DNA from: Alviniconcha marisindica
Taxonomy: Eukaryota > Mollusca > Gastropoda > Provannidae
Assembly: GCA_018857735.1 (NCBI GenBank)
Contig: JABMCL010003179.1
Coordinates: 152,001-216,000, forward strand
Direction: 5' to 3'
DNA length: 64,000 nt
Below the pieces are notes generated by a model. It was not told the origin of the DNA. It saw only the letters and a program-made list of their open reading frames with translations, and did not search any database. Each line of letters opens with the position of its first letter. The stretch's first letter is position 1. Shown here piece after piece: positions 1-10,620 of this stretch. A program made the position numbers and the translations under genes.

Positions 1-40
1 CACACACACACTGCTCACGACAGACATTTTTCATCACAGG

Positions 41-652
41 CAGATGACAACGGTTCAAGAACAGCTCTGGGACAGTGTTACACATTTTTAAGATCATGAC
101 GCACATAGTCATATGTTTGAACCAGCGTTGATTATAAGTTGATAACAGTCTCTATTTCGATGTATATTGTGTGTGTCTTATGTTTGTTCAGCGCTTTGAC
201 TTTGAGCTGCATTATGATTAAAGTATTCGAAAAATTTAAAGGGCAATTTTGTTTTTGTTTTTTGTTGTTTTCACGGAAGCACTGTCTCACCTCACTGAGT
301 GACTGAAGTTAGACAGGACTATATCATAGTCACAGTAACACCCTGACAGATGACAACGGTTCAAGAACAGCTCTGGGACAGTGTTACACATTTTTAAGAT
401 CATGACGCACATAGTCATATGTTTGAACCAGCGTTGATTATAAGTTGATAACAGTCTCTATTTCGATGTATATTGTGTGTGTCTTATGTTTGTTCAGCGC
501 TTTGACTTTGAGCTGCATTATGATTAAAGTATTCGAAAAATTTAAAGGGCAATTTTGTTTTTGTTTTTTGTTGTTTTCACGGAAGCACTGTCTCACCTCA
601 CTGAGTGACTGAAGTTAGACAGGACTATATCATAGTCACAGTAACACCCTTA
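41..652. repeat. 306-bp tandem duplication
   Basis: The block from 41 to 346 is repeated head to tail from 347 to 652, with no difference that I could find by eye. Each unit begins CAGATGACAACGGTTCAAGA and ends ...GTAACACCCT. No coding potential is recognisable. The identity means the duplication is very recent, under gene conversion, or an assembly artefact. Confidence 0.9.
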
Positions 653-984
653 TTTTGCCCGATCTGAAAGCCGACCTGAAAGCATAGGTCTTTGCGTATC
701 TAGGTCTTTGTTGAATCTATAGTCCAATCTGATTTGCAGTTTATGTGGCCGAATGGCGCGCGTTATATATATATATATATATATTACTTAATGAAACGTA
801 ATGGGCTGTGCTGGGCTGTCTTGCTGTCGTTTGAGTCAGAAAGGGATTAAGACCACGATTTTTGCTACCCGCTCCTTGCACTGTTTTTCAGTTGTTGGTT
901 TTATGTAATAAGATTATTTTCTTTCTTGTATATTGCTGCTTCTCATATACATGTACATTATCTTTCTTGTATACATATTGTTAT
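653..984. other. non-coding stretch ending in a repeat fragment
   Basis: No gene is visible. There is a short (TA)n run near 768-783. The part from about 905 to 980 (TTTCTTTCTTGTATATTGCT and onward) resembles the sequence at about 18195-18265, so it is probably the end of an interspersed repeat. Both copies lie next to a dinucleotide microsatellite. Confidence 0.4.
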
Positions 985-1115
<131 letters not shown>

Positions 1116-1443
1116 TGCAGCTTTATTGCCAAGTGTGAATGCTATTGCACCAGGACTGTTTCATGGTGCCAAGTTCACCCGCTCACACATTCAAGCCAAT
1201 CATGAGATGACAAGCCATGTTACAATAACATCAGAAAATGATGGTAGAAATTCACTGATAAATAATTACATAAAAGATCCAGCCAACATTAGAGCTGCAC
1301 ATATCATATCACTAACATTGCGTCTAGCACCTAACGTTAATTTTTTTAATTTTTTTGCTGTCCATATCCTCTCCCTACTTTTTATCTGCAACAGTTTTGG
1401 CCGACACAGTTACTCGTGCAGGCCCGCAAAATAAAATAGGTCC

Positions 1444-1939
1444 CCCTGCTCATCGGCATAACCAGCTAATTGATTTAAGGTTGGTTCACCCTGCTCATCG
1501 GCATAACCAGCTAATTGATTTAAGGTTGGTTCACCCTGCTCATCGGCATAACCAGTTAATTGATTTAAAGTTAGTTCACCCTGCTCGTCGGCATAACCAG
1601 TTAATTGATTTAAGGTTGGTTCACCCTGCTCGTCGGCATAACCAGCTAATTGATTTAAGGTTGGTTCACCCTGCTCATCGGCATAACCAGTTAATTGATT
1701 TAAGGTTGGTTCACCCTGCTCATCGGCATAACCAGTTAATTGATTTAAGGTTGGTTCACCCTGCTCATCGGCATAACCAGTTCTGACTGATTTAAGGTTG
1801 GTTCACCCTGCTCATCGGCATAACCAGTTAATTGATTTAAGGTTGGTTCACCCTGCTCATCGGCATAACCAGTTAATTGATTTAAGGTTGGTTCACCCTG
1901 CTCATCGGCATAACCAGTTAATTGATTTAAGGTTGGTTC
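1444..1939. repeat. 45-bp minisatellite, about 11 copies
   Basis: The unit contains CCTGCTCATCGGCATAACCA followed by a GTTAATTGATTTAAGGTTGG-like half. Copies differ by single transitions (CTCATCGG/CTCGTCGG, CAGCTAAT/CAGTTAAT), and one copy near 1783 reads TTCTGACTGA instead of TTAATTGA. The period is divisible by three, so both strands stay open through the array. I do not regard those frames as genes. Confidence 0.95.
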
Positions 1940-3000
1940 CCGTGCTAAGCGCCCACGGAAAGGTCTGAACTCTTCCAAATATGCATGCCTCGCTTTGCTT
2001 TATATTTTGTTTTAACAGCGTTTTTACATTTGACGGGCATAGTTTTACAAAACGAGAAAAGGTTTATAATGTGTGTATCAACTTATGACGGAGTTTGACC
2101 ATCCTGAAATGAGTCATCCCTGTGTGACTGACAGCTGACTCCAGTGTAACTGGAATAACGGCAATGACGGCTGTTGAATGTCTCTGTCAACATCACAGTG
2201 TGCAGCGAACCGACTGACTGCCACATCAGCCTGCCAGCCTCATTCGGCAGCAAAAATGTCCGGAATAAAGTGGTGAATGTGTGTGGCAATAGTAGTAGTA
2301 GTAGTAATTGGATTTTAATGTCCTGTCAACCACACAGGGTCACCTCAGGACAGTCAAACTCAGGTCACAAGCAAATACACATTTCCAAACTCTTCCCACG
2401 TATATATCAACCATCTGTCAAGTCAATATACAAAACCAATCAGCTCGCAAACACAAAACATACACACACAAAACATCAGACACAAATTTTCGAAGAGTTA
2501 GTCCCTTCAATATTACCCCTGTTAAAAGAGCACATAAGGCTAGGACATGCTGGTATCGTCGACCATTCCGTCTAATTTATCGATGCCAGGTTAAGGAAAA
2601 ATATAAAAAGGAATGGACTGACGCAATGTAAAATTAAAAAATGTTATATAAATGCATAGTGGCAAATACCAGTGCCATATAGCAGCAAGCTGCACAAACC
2701 ACCGACCAACTATTATCTCCCAGCTGCTCAACAAGAGCCATGCAAAAAAGTCTAACCCTTAATGAAAAATATTGAGTTTTCTGGGAAAAAAGTCAGGAGA
2801 ATGGACCATTAGCAGAAAAATGACAAGACAGAAAGAGCAAGAGGACTAGGCAGAAAAAACAAGAGAGGAGATAGGAAAGGGGAATCAAATGACAGCCCTG
2901 AGATTCCAGACACAGGAGGGAGACATCAGACATCCCCGGCCTCCCTTCGGAGGGGGGGGGGGGGGGGCAAGGTGGGGGTGAAAGACAAGAACAGTTATGT
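1940..3000. other. no gene recognised; short hairpin repeat and poly-G
   Basis: Mostly unremarkable sequence. At 2288-2345 an (AGT)n run is followed by a short motif whose reverse complement is CCTGTGTGGTTGACAGGACA. It occurs again at 59099-59125 and resembles the short hairpin retroposons described elsewhere in this window. A run of about 17 G lies at 2952-2968. Confidence 0.4.
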
Positions 3001-3003
3001 TAG

Positions 3004-3190
3004 TTGTATGAACGTCGTGTGGTACGGAAGGCTAGGGTGATTGTGGATGACAACAGCCATGTCCTTGCTAAACATTATGAGCTTCTTCCATCTGGTAGAC
3101 GATCTCGCGTACCGAAATCTAATACAATGAGAAGTTTTGTTCTTCAGTCAATACCATTTCTGAACAGACAAATCCGTTCAAACGTGAGAG
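3004..3190 (+). pseudogene. 3' end of a LINE reverse-transcriptase ORF (fragment)
   Basis: The translation contains NSHVLAKHYELLPSGRRSRV followed by SFVLQSIPFLN. The pattern of a 'pLh..y.lLpSGRR.R.p' block and then a SF-P-I-LN block is typical of the last residues of mollusc non-LTR retrotransposon ORF2 proteins. Only about 60 residues remain and no catalytic domain is present. A (GT)n tract follows directly, as is common for LINE 3' ends. The assignment rests on pattern recognition only. Confidence 0.5.
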
Positions 3191-3192
3191 TA

Positions 3193-3193
<1 letters not shown>

Positions 3194-3281
<88 letters not shown>
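3194..3281. repeat. (GT)n microsatellite
   Basis: Uninterrupted (GT)n of about 88 bp directly downstream of the LINE fragment. Confidence 0.95.
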
Positions 3282-3284
<3 letters not shown>

Positions 3285-3502
3285 TACGTAAATTACTAGT
3301 TTGTTTATTATGTAACTTTTGTATTTTCAATAACTGAGATTTGAGTTTTAAAATATACAATATGTGTTATTGTGTACTGTGATGTGGTTAATGTTCAGCC
3401 ACATTTTAATTTCTCTGATGAGATAATAAGGTAATCTTGAACATACTGATTTTAACCGGCAAAATATTGCCAAGCACCGGACATAAACACATGCATACAA
3501 AA

Positions 3503-3505
<3 letters not shown>

Positions 3506-3569
<64 letters not shown>

Positions 3570-3812
3570 TGTCTGTCTCTGTCTTTCTGTGTGTCTCTCT
3601 CTGAGTCGCGCGCGCGGACCTATATATCCCTCCCACCCCCCCACCCCACCCCCACACACCCACAAACAAACAAACAAACAAACAAACAAACAAACAAACA
3701 AACAAACACACTCATTTATTCTTTAAACGATGCACACACAAGCCCACATTCATTAAACGATTCACACACAAGCACACATCCATTAAACGACGCACACACA
3801 AGCACACATCCA
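3506..3812. repeat. (CT)n, (CAAA)n and 30-bp repeat cluster
   Basis: Three simple repeats follow one another: (CT)n at 3506-3565, (CAAA)n at 3662-3709, and three copies of a 30-bp unit (TTAAACGATGCACACACAAG plus ten bases) at 3723-3812. Apparent proteins here are repeat translations. Confidence 0.9.
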
Positions 3813-4135
3813 TCCGGACACAGGTATGCTGCAGATATACATGCCAGACAATAGATGAACAGAGAGGGAGCAAAGGCCACAGACTAACTACAGGCAGGCA
3901 TACAGACATGCTGTTAGACTGCTTACAGTCAGGTATTTTCCCCTCGGCTTTACCTGTCCATGTAATGGCTCCTTGCTAGTGATGCTGTCATCTACCGCAC
4001 ATGGCTCTTTCTGGTCCTTCGGGTCCTTTCGTGAGAGGGGACACGCTTCTGCCAACGAACAAAACACACTGGAACAACGCAACTGTGTACTTAACTGTGG
4101 AGAACCTGCTTTCCGATCAACCAAAATCAACACAC

Positions 4136-4223
4136 AAGGGAGTTAATTAGCGCTCGAAATACGTAACACAAGTACAACAAAAACCTGAGTCGCCTACGGT
4201 AACTCTCACCTTGCAAGCGTGTA
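4136..4223 (+). repeat. interspersed repeat A, copy 1
   Basis: The segment GAGTTAATTAGCGCTC ... CGCCTACGGTAACTCTC recurs in direct orientation at 12391-12475. Its ends are weakly inverted (GAGAGTTA-like), so it may be the end of a small DNA transposon. No coding content. Confidence 0.6.
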
Positions 4224-4450
4224 AATACAATAAATTCGATCAATCCAAAATTAGTGTGGTGGGGTGGGGGTGGTCGGCTTATTTAGCAACGATAAGTAAC
4301 TTTGTTCAGTAAAGTTGGAGGTAGCTCGATAAGTGTCACGTAGGTGTGCATTATGTCTCAAAACCGACATGGAAACCTTACGAATAAACGAGTTTATGTG
4401 TGTGAGTCTGTATTTCTGTGTGTCTGTGTCAACGCTATAGTACGGCGCTC

Positions 4451-4877
4451 GACCCGCTGAACCTAGTGAGATGTGTGCAGTTCCGGCTTTAGGACCCGCT
4501 GAACCTAGTGAGATGTGTGCAGTTCCGGCTTTAGGACCGCTGAACCTAGTGAGATGTGTGCAGTTCCGGCTTTAGGACCCGCTGAACCTAGTGAGATGTG
4601 TGCAGTTCCGGCTTTAGGACCCGCTGAACCTAGTGAGATGTGTGCAGTTCCGACTTTAGTACCCGCTGAACCTAGTGAGATGTGTGCAGTTCCGACTTTA
4701 GGACCCGCTGAACCTAGTGAGATGTGTGCAGTTCCGGCTTTAGGACCCGCTGAACCTAGTGAGATGTGTGCAGTTCCGACTTTAGTACCCGCTGAACCTA
4801 GTGAGATGTGTTCAGTTCCGACTTAGGACCGCTGAACCTAGTGAGATGTGTGCAGTTCCGACTTTAGGACCGCTGAA
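4451..4877. repeat. 42-bp minisatellite, about 10 copies
   Basis: The unit is GACCCGCTGAACCTAGTGAG followed by a segment containing ATGTGTGCAGTTCCGGCTTT. Units vary at GGCTTTAG/GACTTTAG and GGACC/GTACC. A few copies are one base shorter, which breaks the otherwise open frame. Arrays of this kind appear repeatedly in the first 7 kb. Confidence 0.95.
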
Positions 4878-4950
4878 CTCAATTCAATTGAACAAAATTG
4901 ACCCTTGTGGGATGATTAAAGTTTTTTTTAACTGAATTGAATTGAACTCC
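4878..4950 (+). repeat. LINE-like 3' tail fragment (GATGATTAAAGT)
   Basis: The stretch TTGTGGGATGATTAAAGT matches the tail CCTGTGAGGGATGATTAAAG seen at 11858-11880, 47030-47050 (reverse strand) and 56415-56435. At 56.4 kb it ends a LINE 3' region, so this is probably a short tail copy of the same family. It lies between two AATTCAATTGAA-like repeats. Confidence 0.5.
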
Positions 4951-5164
4951 TCGTTCGCTAATTCACAAAGAGCATTGAATAAGATCATTGAAGCGAACGA
5001 ACTTTTCAGTGATGTGCCATCAATCGTAGTTGTTTTAAGCTCAATCTACAATGACGGTTTCACAGGTCGGAATATAATAGCGGCACGGTAACGATCTAAC
5101 CTTTTTCTAGCATCACCTCATATTTTTCGACCAACGTAAACAAAACATCGTGTTAATATCAACA

Positions 5165-5400
5165 TGGCTTTGCATGAAGTGACATGGTGCGTGGTTGTAT
5201 GGTGTACACAGAACTTTCGCCGGATATCCATTCGGTGGATATCCAAAAAACGCGCTATGAAAAACTAGTCACTCACGTACAACCACATGCGAGCGCAGTG
5301 AGTCTGCTCAAGAGAGCGGAGAATAGCGCTATATAAGCGATCATCAATCAATCAAGAGAGTGGAGAATAGCGCTATATAAGCGATCATCAATCAATCAAT
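5165..5400 (+). mobile_element. 5'-truncated tRNA-derived SINE, tail duplicated
   Basis: This matches the 3' half of the SINE at 51293-51740 (which is on the other strand). Shared parts are the GGCTTTGCATGAAGTGACATGG region, the TATGGTGTACACAGAA block and the terminal GAATAGCGCTATATAAGCGA. The tRNA-like head is missing. The last 45 bases, GAGAATAGCGCTATATAAGC with an ATCA tail, occur twice in a row at 5310-5355 and 5356-5400. Confidence 0.7.
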
Positions 5401-5654
5401 CATGTGAAACTTCCGAATACTAATATATATGCCAAATTGTACAAACCTAATTTCCTGTCCTGTTCCTCTGAAGTATCTGTTTTCCTGTCATTACTTCCCT
5501 GTTGGCAATGTTTGCCAAACGAATGAAAGTCGCTGCTCAGTGGAATCCAGCTGCTTTTGTGCAAGGTGGAGCCATCTCCGTGTGCTTTGTGGGCCATTGT
5601 GGCTTACCGCTCTGCGACAGAAACATACCGAACGTAAATTCACTGAGTGGCATC

Positions 5655-5912
5655 ATCACCTTGACCTTTTAATAATAACAATGAAATATTTATAAAGTGC
5701 GAGACCCTTAAAAAATAGAGCTCGGTGCACTGTGCAAAATTCAAATATAAACTAAGTCCACGCTGAGACACATAGAGGGGAAAACGGCAATACCAATGAC
5801 CACAAGCAATTCGTATCGCAGCTGAGAAACTAAACGGGCAAGGTCTGCATTTCACACAGACATACACACGCGCACGCACACACACGAACACAGGCACTCA
5901 ATTAACTGAAAT
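5655..5912 (+). mobile_element. SINE-like repeat B, (ATT)n to (CA)n
   Basis: Starts with AATAATAAC, then AAATATTTATAAAGTGCGAG, a GCTCGGTGCACTGTGCAAAA block and a (CA)n-like end. The same order occurs at 57428-57775 with about 70-80% identity by eye, and shorter relatives lie at 14945-15144 and 34175-34213. It is non-coding. No clear tRNA boxes were found, so its class is uncertain. Confidence 0.6.
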
Positions 5913-6009
5913 AATTTACGAACAAGTCGGGGGGTAGAGAATTTGCTGGCAGTAGTAGGTGTTAAACAGAGGGCGAATCACCCCCAGCAGAGGCCATGTC
6001 ACCCCCGGG

Positions 6010-6329
6010 AGTCGTGGCAATCTGCGACTGGTCGTGCAACCAGTCGTGGCAATCTGCGATTGGTCGTGCAACCAGTCGTGGCAATCTGCGATTGGTCGTG
6101 CAACCAGTCGTGGCAATCTGCGATTGGTCGTGCAACCAGTCGTGGCGATCTGCAATTGGTCGTGCAACCAGTCGTGGCGATCTGCAATTGGTCGTGCAAC
6201 CAGTCGTGGCAATCTGCAATTGGTCGTGCAACCAGTCGTGGCGATCTGCAATTGGTCGTGCAACCAGTCGTGGCGATCTGCGATTGGTCGTACAATCAGT
6301 CGTAGCGATCTGCGACTGGTCGTGCGACT
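6010..6329. repeat. 32-bp minisatellite, about 10 copies
   Basis: The unit is AGTCGTGGCAATCTGCGATT plus GGTCGTGCAACC. Variants alternate GGCAATC/GGCGATC and GCGATT/GCAATT. Because 32 is not a multiple of three and the unit lacks stop triplets in any frame, several frames on both strands stay open for 100 codons or more. These are not genes. Confidence 0.95.
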
Positions 6330-7436
6330 ACCTACGACAGTTTTCTTGCGATTAATCTATGGAATCGCACCACCCGGCAGTTGTACAACCAGTCGTGAAA
6401 GCAATCGTAGTGTGTGACCGCAATGGCAGGTCGTAGAAAAACTTGGAGACTAGTCGTAGCTCCGGTGTGACTGGGGCGTTAGTCAAGTCACCCGCAATCC
6501 AATTATTCCGCATAACGTTAATCAATCAGTCATTCACCTCAACAGGGCGGTTTTGTTACCGGTCACTACGCCGCGCTGTGACAAAGCCAATATGCTCAGT
6601 GGACAAAACGCACACAAAAAGAAACACCGGCCACTACGCCGCCGTATGCAAAACCTGCATACAAACCTACACTTAATAAAGCGCCATACCCCGCCTCCCC
6701 TCCTTCATCTGAACTCAGGTGAATCCACGCCTTCTGCATGCCAGCGGAGCGACGTCCGTGTAGCACTGTCCACTAAGGGGCCCGTGACTGCTCACGTAGT
6801 CATATTTTAACATTTTAAAGCTACATTCACACGCTTGCGTGAAAGAAAAAACAACACCCACAGCATTTTAATCATTATACAAATTACATCCATCCAATTA
6901 TTTACATTAATTCTAACTAGTGACAGTACCAGAACAGCTTTAGAAACTTCAGAAAGCAGCTTGCATTAAAAGTAAACAAGTAGTGCTATTTTCACTGCAT
7001 AAGAGCATAGAGCGTTACAGGCAGCTCTATGATCAGAGATGCTGAGGCTAGGTGTACTGCAGTCAGTGCCATGTTGTTCTGGGAAGGCTGTAGGTGTGCA
7101 CTGTTATCATTTCGCTGGTCCTAGTGCACTGCGCACTGTGCCTGGGGGAATATTTGTGATCAGACAGGGTTAGTTCTGCGGATAATCTTTTCCAGATTTG
7201 ACTTCCCCCCCAACCCCGCCCCCCGCTTATGTGGCCTTACTGTTCACTACAAATGGATGTCCGTAGGAACTGTTACACTTTCAGCCTCCTGTAGGGTGCA
7301 GTGCCCTCGTCAGTCCTGTGCATATTACCTCTTCTTTTGTCCCTCATATGTCAACCTGGCATCTGAGGACATTAAGCCTCGTATCATTATCTAAAGTATT
7401 AAAGACACTGTGCTGCGACATTATTCTTTTATTATT
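6330..7436. other. no gene recognised; fragment of repeat C near 7345-7385
   Basis: Contains no recognisable protein. The segment TGTCAACCTGGCATCTGAGG ACATTAAG at 7347-7377 matches the end of repeat C (full copies at 32621-32790 and 55567-55735). Confidence 0.4.
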
Positions 7437-8108
7437 CTAAGGCTCTTTCATGACTGACAGGTCCATGACACGAGGTGGTTTGCTCGGTCGACCGGATCGT
7501 ATGGTGCATTGCTTGTCTTGGCGCAGGTGGGTTTGTCTGCGCTTGCTTCGCTTGTTGTGTGTTGGCTCTCTTGCTGGTTGTCCGGATCCTGGTGCGCCGG
7601 GTTTCTTGCTGTCGTCCTCTGACCGGAGCCGGGTTGGCGGTGGACGATACCTTGGTGGTTGCAGGCCGCGACGAGGACCCTGTTTCATCTCAGCAGTCGT
7701 CCCTGGGGTGTAGTTAGCAGGTACGACCTCAGCTCTTCGCATCGCTCCAGGTCTGTTGCTTCCCTCCACTTCCCAATATGATGGTCCCGCAAGCGTGCAA
7801 GCTCTCCAGGGGCAAGCGGTGGAAGGCCTTTGGTGTGTTGATCATGGTACATCTTCTGCTTTTCCTGGCGGGCCTGTAGGTGCGCTGTACATAATGTCTT
7901 CGAGGTAAGGGGCTATTGGGATCAATGTTTTGGGGTGGGGGGGGGGGGGGGGGGGGGGGGGGGTTGTCAGGAAGGTTTGAGCGAAGTTGTCTACTGTTTG
8001 GGAGTTGGCGGGGACCTGGGATGTTGAGGTAAGGGGTGTGGTTCGATGACAAAACATGGCAAGCTCAGGGTCTTGTTGGCTTGCTTGTCCAAGAATATTG
8101 ACATTTAA
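7437..8108 (-). pseudogene. Ty3/gypsy Pol C-terminus (integrase end), part 1 of a split copy
   Basis: Reading from high to low coordinates, the translation gives QDPELAMFCHRTTPLTST, then NSRQLRSNLPD, then HTKGLPPLAPGE and finally IRSGRPSKPPRVMDL. These correspond to the 'RxTPL...PAELL..R..R..LP' and basic 'TRSGR..KPP..L' ends of Ty3/gypsy integrases. The frame is broken several times, and a 27-bp poly-G run interrupts it near 7935-7962. It continues the integrase at 10002-10620, from which it is separated by the 8109-10001 insertion. Integrase inserts element cDNA into the host genome; this copy cannot be active. Confidence 0.8.
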
Positions 8109-10001
8109 GGTAAAACAAATTCCTTTCTGCTACATTTTGACAAATTTTGAAAGATCGATGAATAATATGTGTAATATAGAAAAAGATACTGGGGGGAATA
8201 CAAGAAATTCGAAAATATACTATTTTTTAAGTAGAAAATATATGACCAAACTGGATGCGCTATTTGTTTACGTAATGACAGCAGACCGTCACGCAGGGAG
8301 ATTCCACGCCAGTCTTCATCGGAGGACTATTTGGAGGTAAGTTTGTAATGTAATCGCAACTATAGCTAAAAAAATAAAAAATAAAAATCTGTCAACATAC
8401 AGACAAGAAAAACCGGGCAAAACTCGGCGCCAGTAACTAGGTCATTCGATCAGCAGAGCTTCGCGGCATAATTCAGAAGTTCGTCAGCTCGTGAGATTGG
8501 TTTGTCACGGAAACAATAGTTAAATCAATAAAGGTTCTTTTTCTTTTCCAGGATGCTGAAGAGACGTGTAAAATCTGCAAAACGGACTTGAATGACGAGA
8601 GAAACAAAATCACTCTTGCGGAGAGGGGGAGTGCACGAATGAACTATGCTAGTGTCCAACGAGGGGAAGACTTACAAGCCAAAACGGGAGATCATGTCCA
8701 TGCTCACTGTCGACGTGTTTACACCAACAAGAGCTGTTAAATTAATGAAAATTACCATCGTGTCGCCATCAAAGAAAAGACGATCGCAAAGATGTTTGTT
8801 TTGTGGCCATCAGGAGATTCTGAAGAAGGGTACCAAGAAGAGATAGTATGGGAGATTTATGTTGATAAACATCTCCTCTGTTCCGAAACCATGCGAAAGT
8901 GTTTACCAAGAAGTGAAACTCGCAAGAAAAGAAAAAAATCATAGAGGCAGGGGGAAGAGGCTCTTGTTCTGTTGTATGGAGGGACTGTTGTAGGGATCAC
9001 TCGGCTTGAACACGCTTCAACCTGACAAGTAGATACCAAAACTATTCACCTGTACATCGGCAAAGGAACCCTGCAAGTTGCCTCAAACCTCATCTACAAC
9101 AAAACATCACTCTTCGCGAACGTAGTTTCAGATACAGCAGTGGACCTGCTTCACGTAGTGAAATGCAACTGCAAAACAGACTGCCACTGTGCCAAGTGTT
9201 CGTGTAGAAAACAGGGCTTTACATGCACAGTGGGATGTGGATAATGCAGAGGAGAAAGTTGTACGAACCCCCTCATCAAGGTGGACTCAGATGACGCAGT
9301 GAACATGAATGACGAATGCCGAAAACAATGACTCGACTTGGAGAACATGACCTGCGTCTGTTTAAAGTGCATATGTTTCTTTATTGGCCAACCGATTGCA
9401 GTTATTCCTTTCAAACCTCGTGTGTTCTCCAACAACAGAAGCCCGATTTTCAATGTTAAGGCGGGAACGTGACATTTAGGGGCATGCCTTGACATGGGGC
9501 ATGCCTTGACATGCTTCGTGGTGACATCAATCAGATCAGCAGTAGATTACTGTTATCTTTAGTTTTGCTCAACGTTTTTCTCCCCCAGTGTGAGTAAGAA
9601 TAACACAGACATAACGCCTTTTTATTTGTTTCGGTCGTAGGTTTAATCTATTGTGTGAGAGACGTCGACCTCAATTAAATTGTTTTTTCATTATATGGTA
9701 TAACAGCTTTTTCACCGTTTAACACACAAACCAGAAAGCAGTTGCCCCCAATGTATTCAGCTTTACAAGAGAATACCGCATTACACCCTCTTGGTGAATT
9801 GTTTCTCTGTGTAGCTTACAAAAATCCTGCCAGTTAAGGGCTGATGCGTTTTTCCAGTTCTAACGCACACCAGTGACGTTGCATGACGAAAAAAGTAATT
9901 TTCCCCCAATATATTTGTCTATACTTTTGCTATTTTGTATGGGGAGGTGTATAGTGTGTACTAAACTTAAAATTAGTCTCAGAAAGGAATTTGTTTTACC
10001 T
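8109..10001. mobile_element. 1.9-kb DNA transposon with 22-bp terminal inverted repeats inside the gypsy integrase
   Basis: AGGTAAAACAAATTCCTTTC (plus TG) begins at 8109, and its exact reverse complement ends at 10001. On either side the Ty3/gypsy integrase reading resumes (KASLEKAKHDLIIFQPK on the right, QDPELAMFCHRTTPL on the left), so the block between the repeats is an insertion. The interior carries the CXC-domain gene remnant on the + strand. A clean target-site duplication is not visible; the left edge reads TTTAAGG and the right edge ACCTGAGG. I did not recognise a transposase, so the superfamily is open. Confidence 0.7.
8231..9330 (+). pseudogene. broken gene with zinc-finger and CXC (tesmin/TSO1-like) domains
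   Basis: A possible exon at 8231-8336 ends in a good donor (GAG/GTAAGT) and encodes TGCAICLRNDSRPSRREIP. After an intron with acceptor TTTTCCAG, the frame at 8552-8740 reads EETCKICKTDLND ... GDHVHAHCRRVYTN, a CX2C...H..C finger, and then meets a stop. A shifted frame gives QRCLFCGHQE at about 8790-8820. Finally 9159-9270 encodes KCNCKTDCHCAKCSCRKQG and CTVGCG*CRGESCTNP. This matches the CXC domain, a cysteine-rich zinc-binding DNA-binding fold, with one Gln codon turned into a stop (TAA at 9242). Proteins combining this finger and a CXC domain are, as I recall, common but uncharacterised in invertebrate genomes. It lies inside the inverted-repeat element, so it may be that element's own gene or a captured one. 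Confidence 0.7.
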
Positions 10002-10620
10002 GAGGTCATTTTTGGTTGAAATATTATTAGATCATGCTTAGCTTTCTCCAGACTTGCCTTGGTGGTTCGGATTTGCCTCTCCACAAAGCCTTTGGACTGA
10101 GGATGTTGGAGTGTTGCGGTGATGTGGTCCAAAACGCCAGTATTGAGCACATTTCTTGAACACCTCTGAAACGAATTGTGGGCCATCGTCCGTTATCAGC
10201 TTCGTTGGAACACGGTGTTCTGAGAAGATGTTACATCTGGCTGGCTATGGCTGTGCTTGTATAGTGGTTTGGCAGTCGTCTGATAATAGAGAACTCGCTG
10301 AAGTAGTCTGCTACGATCAGAAAGTCTGCGTTGTTGAACTGGAACAGGTCGGCACCCAGTGTTCGCATTGGTCCAGATGGGATGCCGTGGGGTAGAAGTG
10401 TCTCTGAGGTCTGAGAAGGCATGTTTTTCAGGCACATGGGGCATGCCTTGACGAGCTTCTCGATATCTTGGTTTACGGGCCATTCCAGAACACTGAATCT
10501 TTGACCCTGCGCTTTGTGTGTTTTTTTCTTCTTTTTTCTTTCTTTTTCCAATCCCTTGTTGAGCATAGTGTAGAGCTTCAAGGATGTCCTTGCGCAGTGA
10601 CTCTGGTATCAGCACTCTTT
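10002..10620 (-). pseudogene. Ty3/gypsy Pol integrase core, part 2 of a split copy
   Basis: Reads from 10616 downwards. It starts with MLIPESLRKDILEALHYAQQ, continues with the zinc-binding CPMCLKNMPSQTSE, then GADLFQ (first catalytic Asp), LIVADYFSEFSIIRRLP, LITDDGPQFVSEVF (second Asp) and HPQSKGFVERQIRTTKASL (catalytic Glu). All three DDE residues can be traced, but in different frames, so at least two frameshifts have occurred. The upstream protease, RT and RNase H parts are absent. The coding sequence resumes at 8108 beyond the inverted-repeat insertion. Confidence 0.85.

Noticed and set aside
1355..1786. 143-codon frame with a 15-residue repeat
   Set aside because: It comes from the 45-bp minisatellite; the opposite strand is equally open, so it carries no coding signal.
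6010..6329. CRISPR-like regular spacing
   Set aside because: Units are contiguous without unique spacers, and the DNA is clearly animal nuclear; it is a minisatellite.
5916..6417. Six overlapping frames on both strands
   Set aside because: All are produced by the stop-free 32-bp satellite unit.
7450..7717. Plus-strand frames of 80-87 codons
   Set aside because: They are antisense to the gypsy Pol C-terminus.
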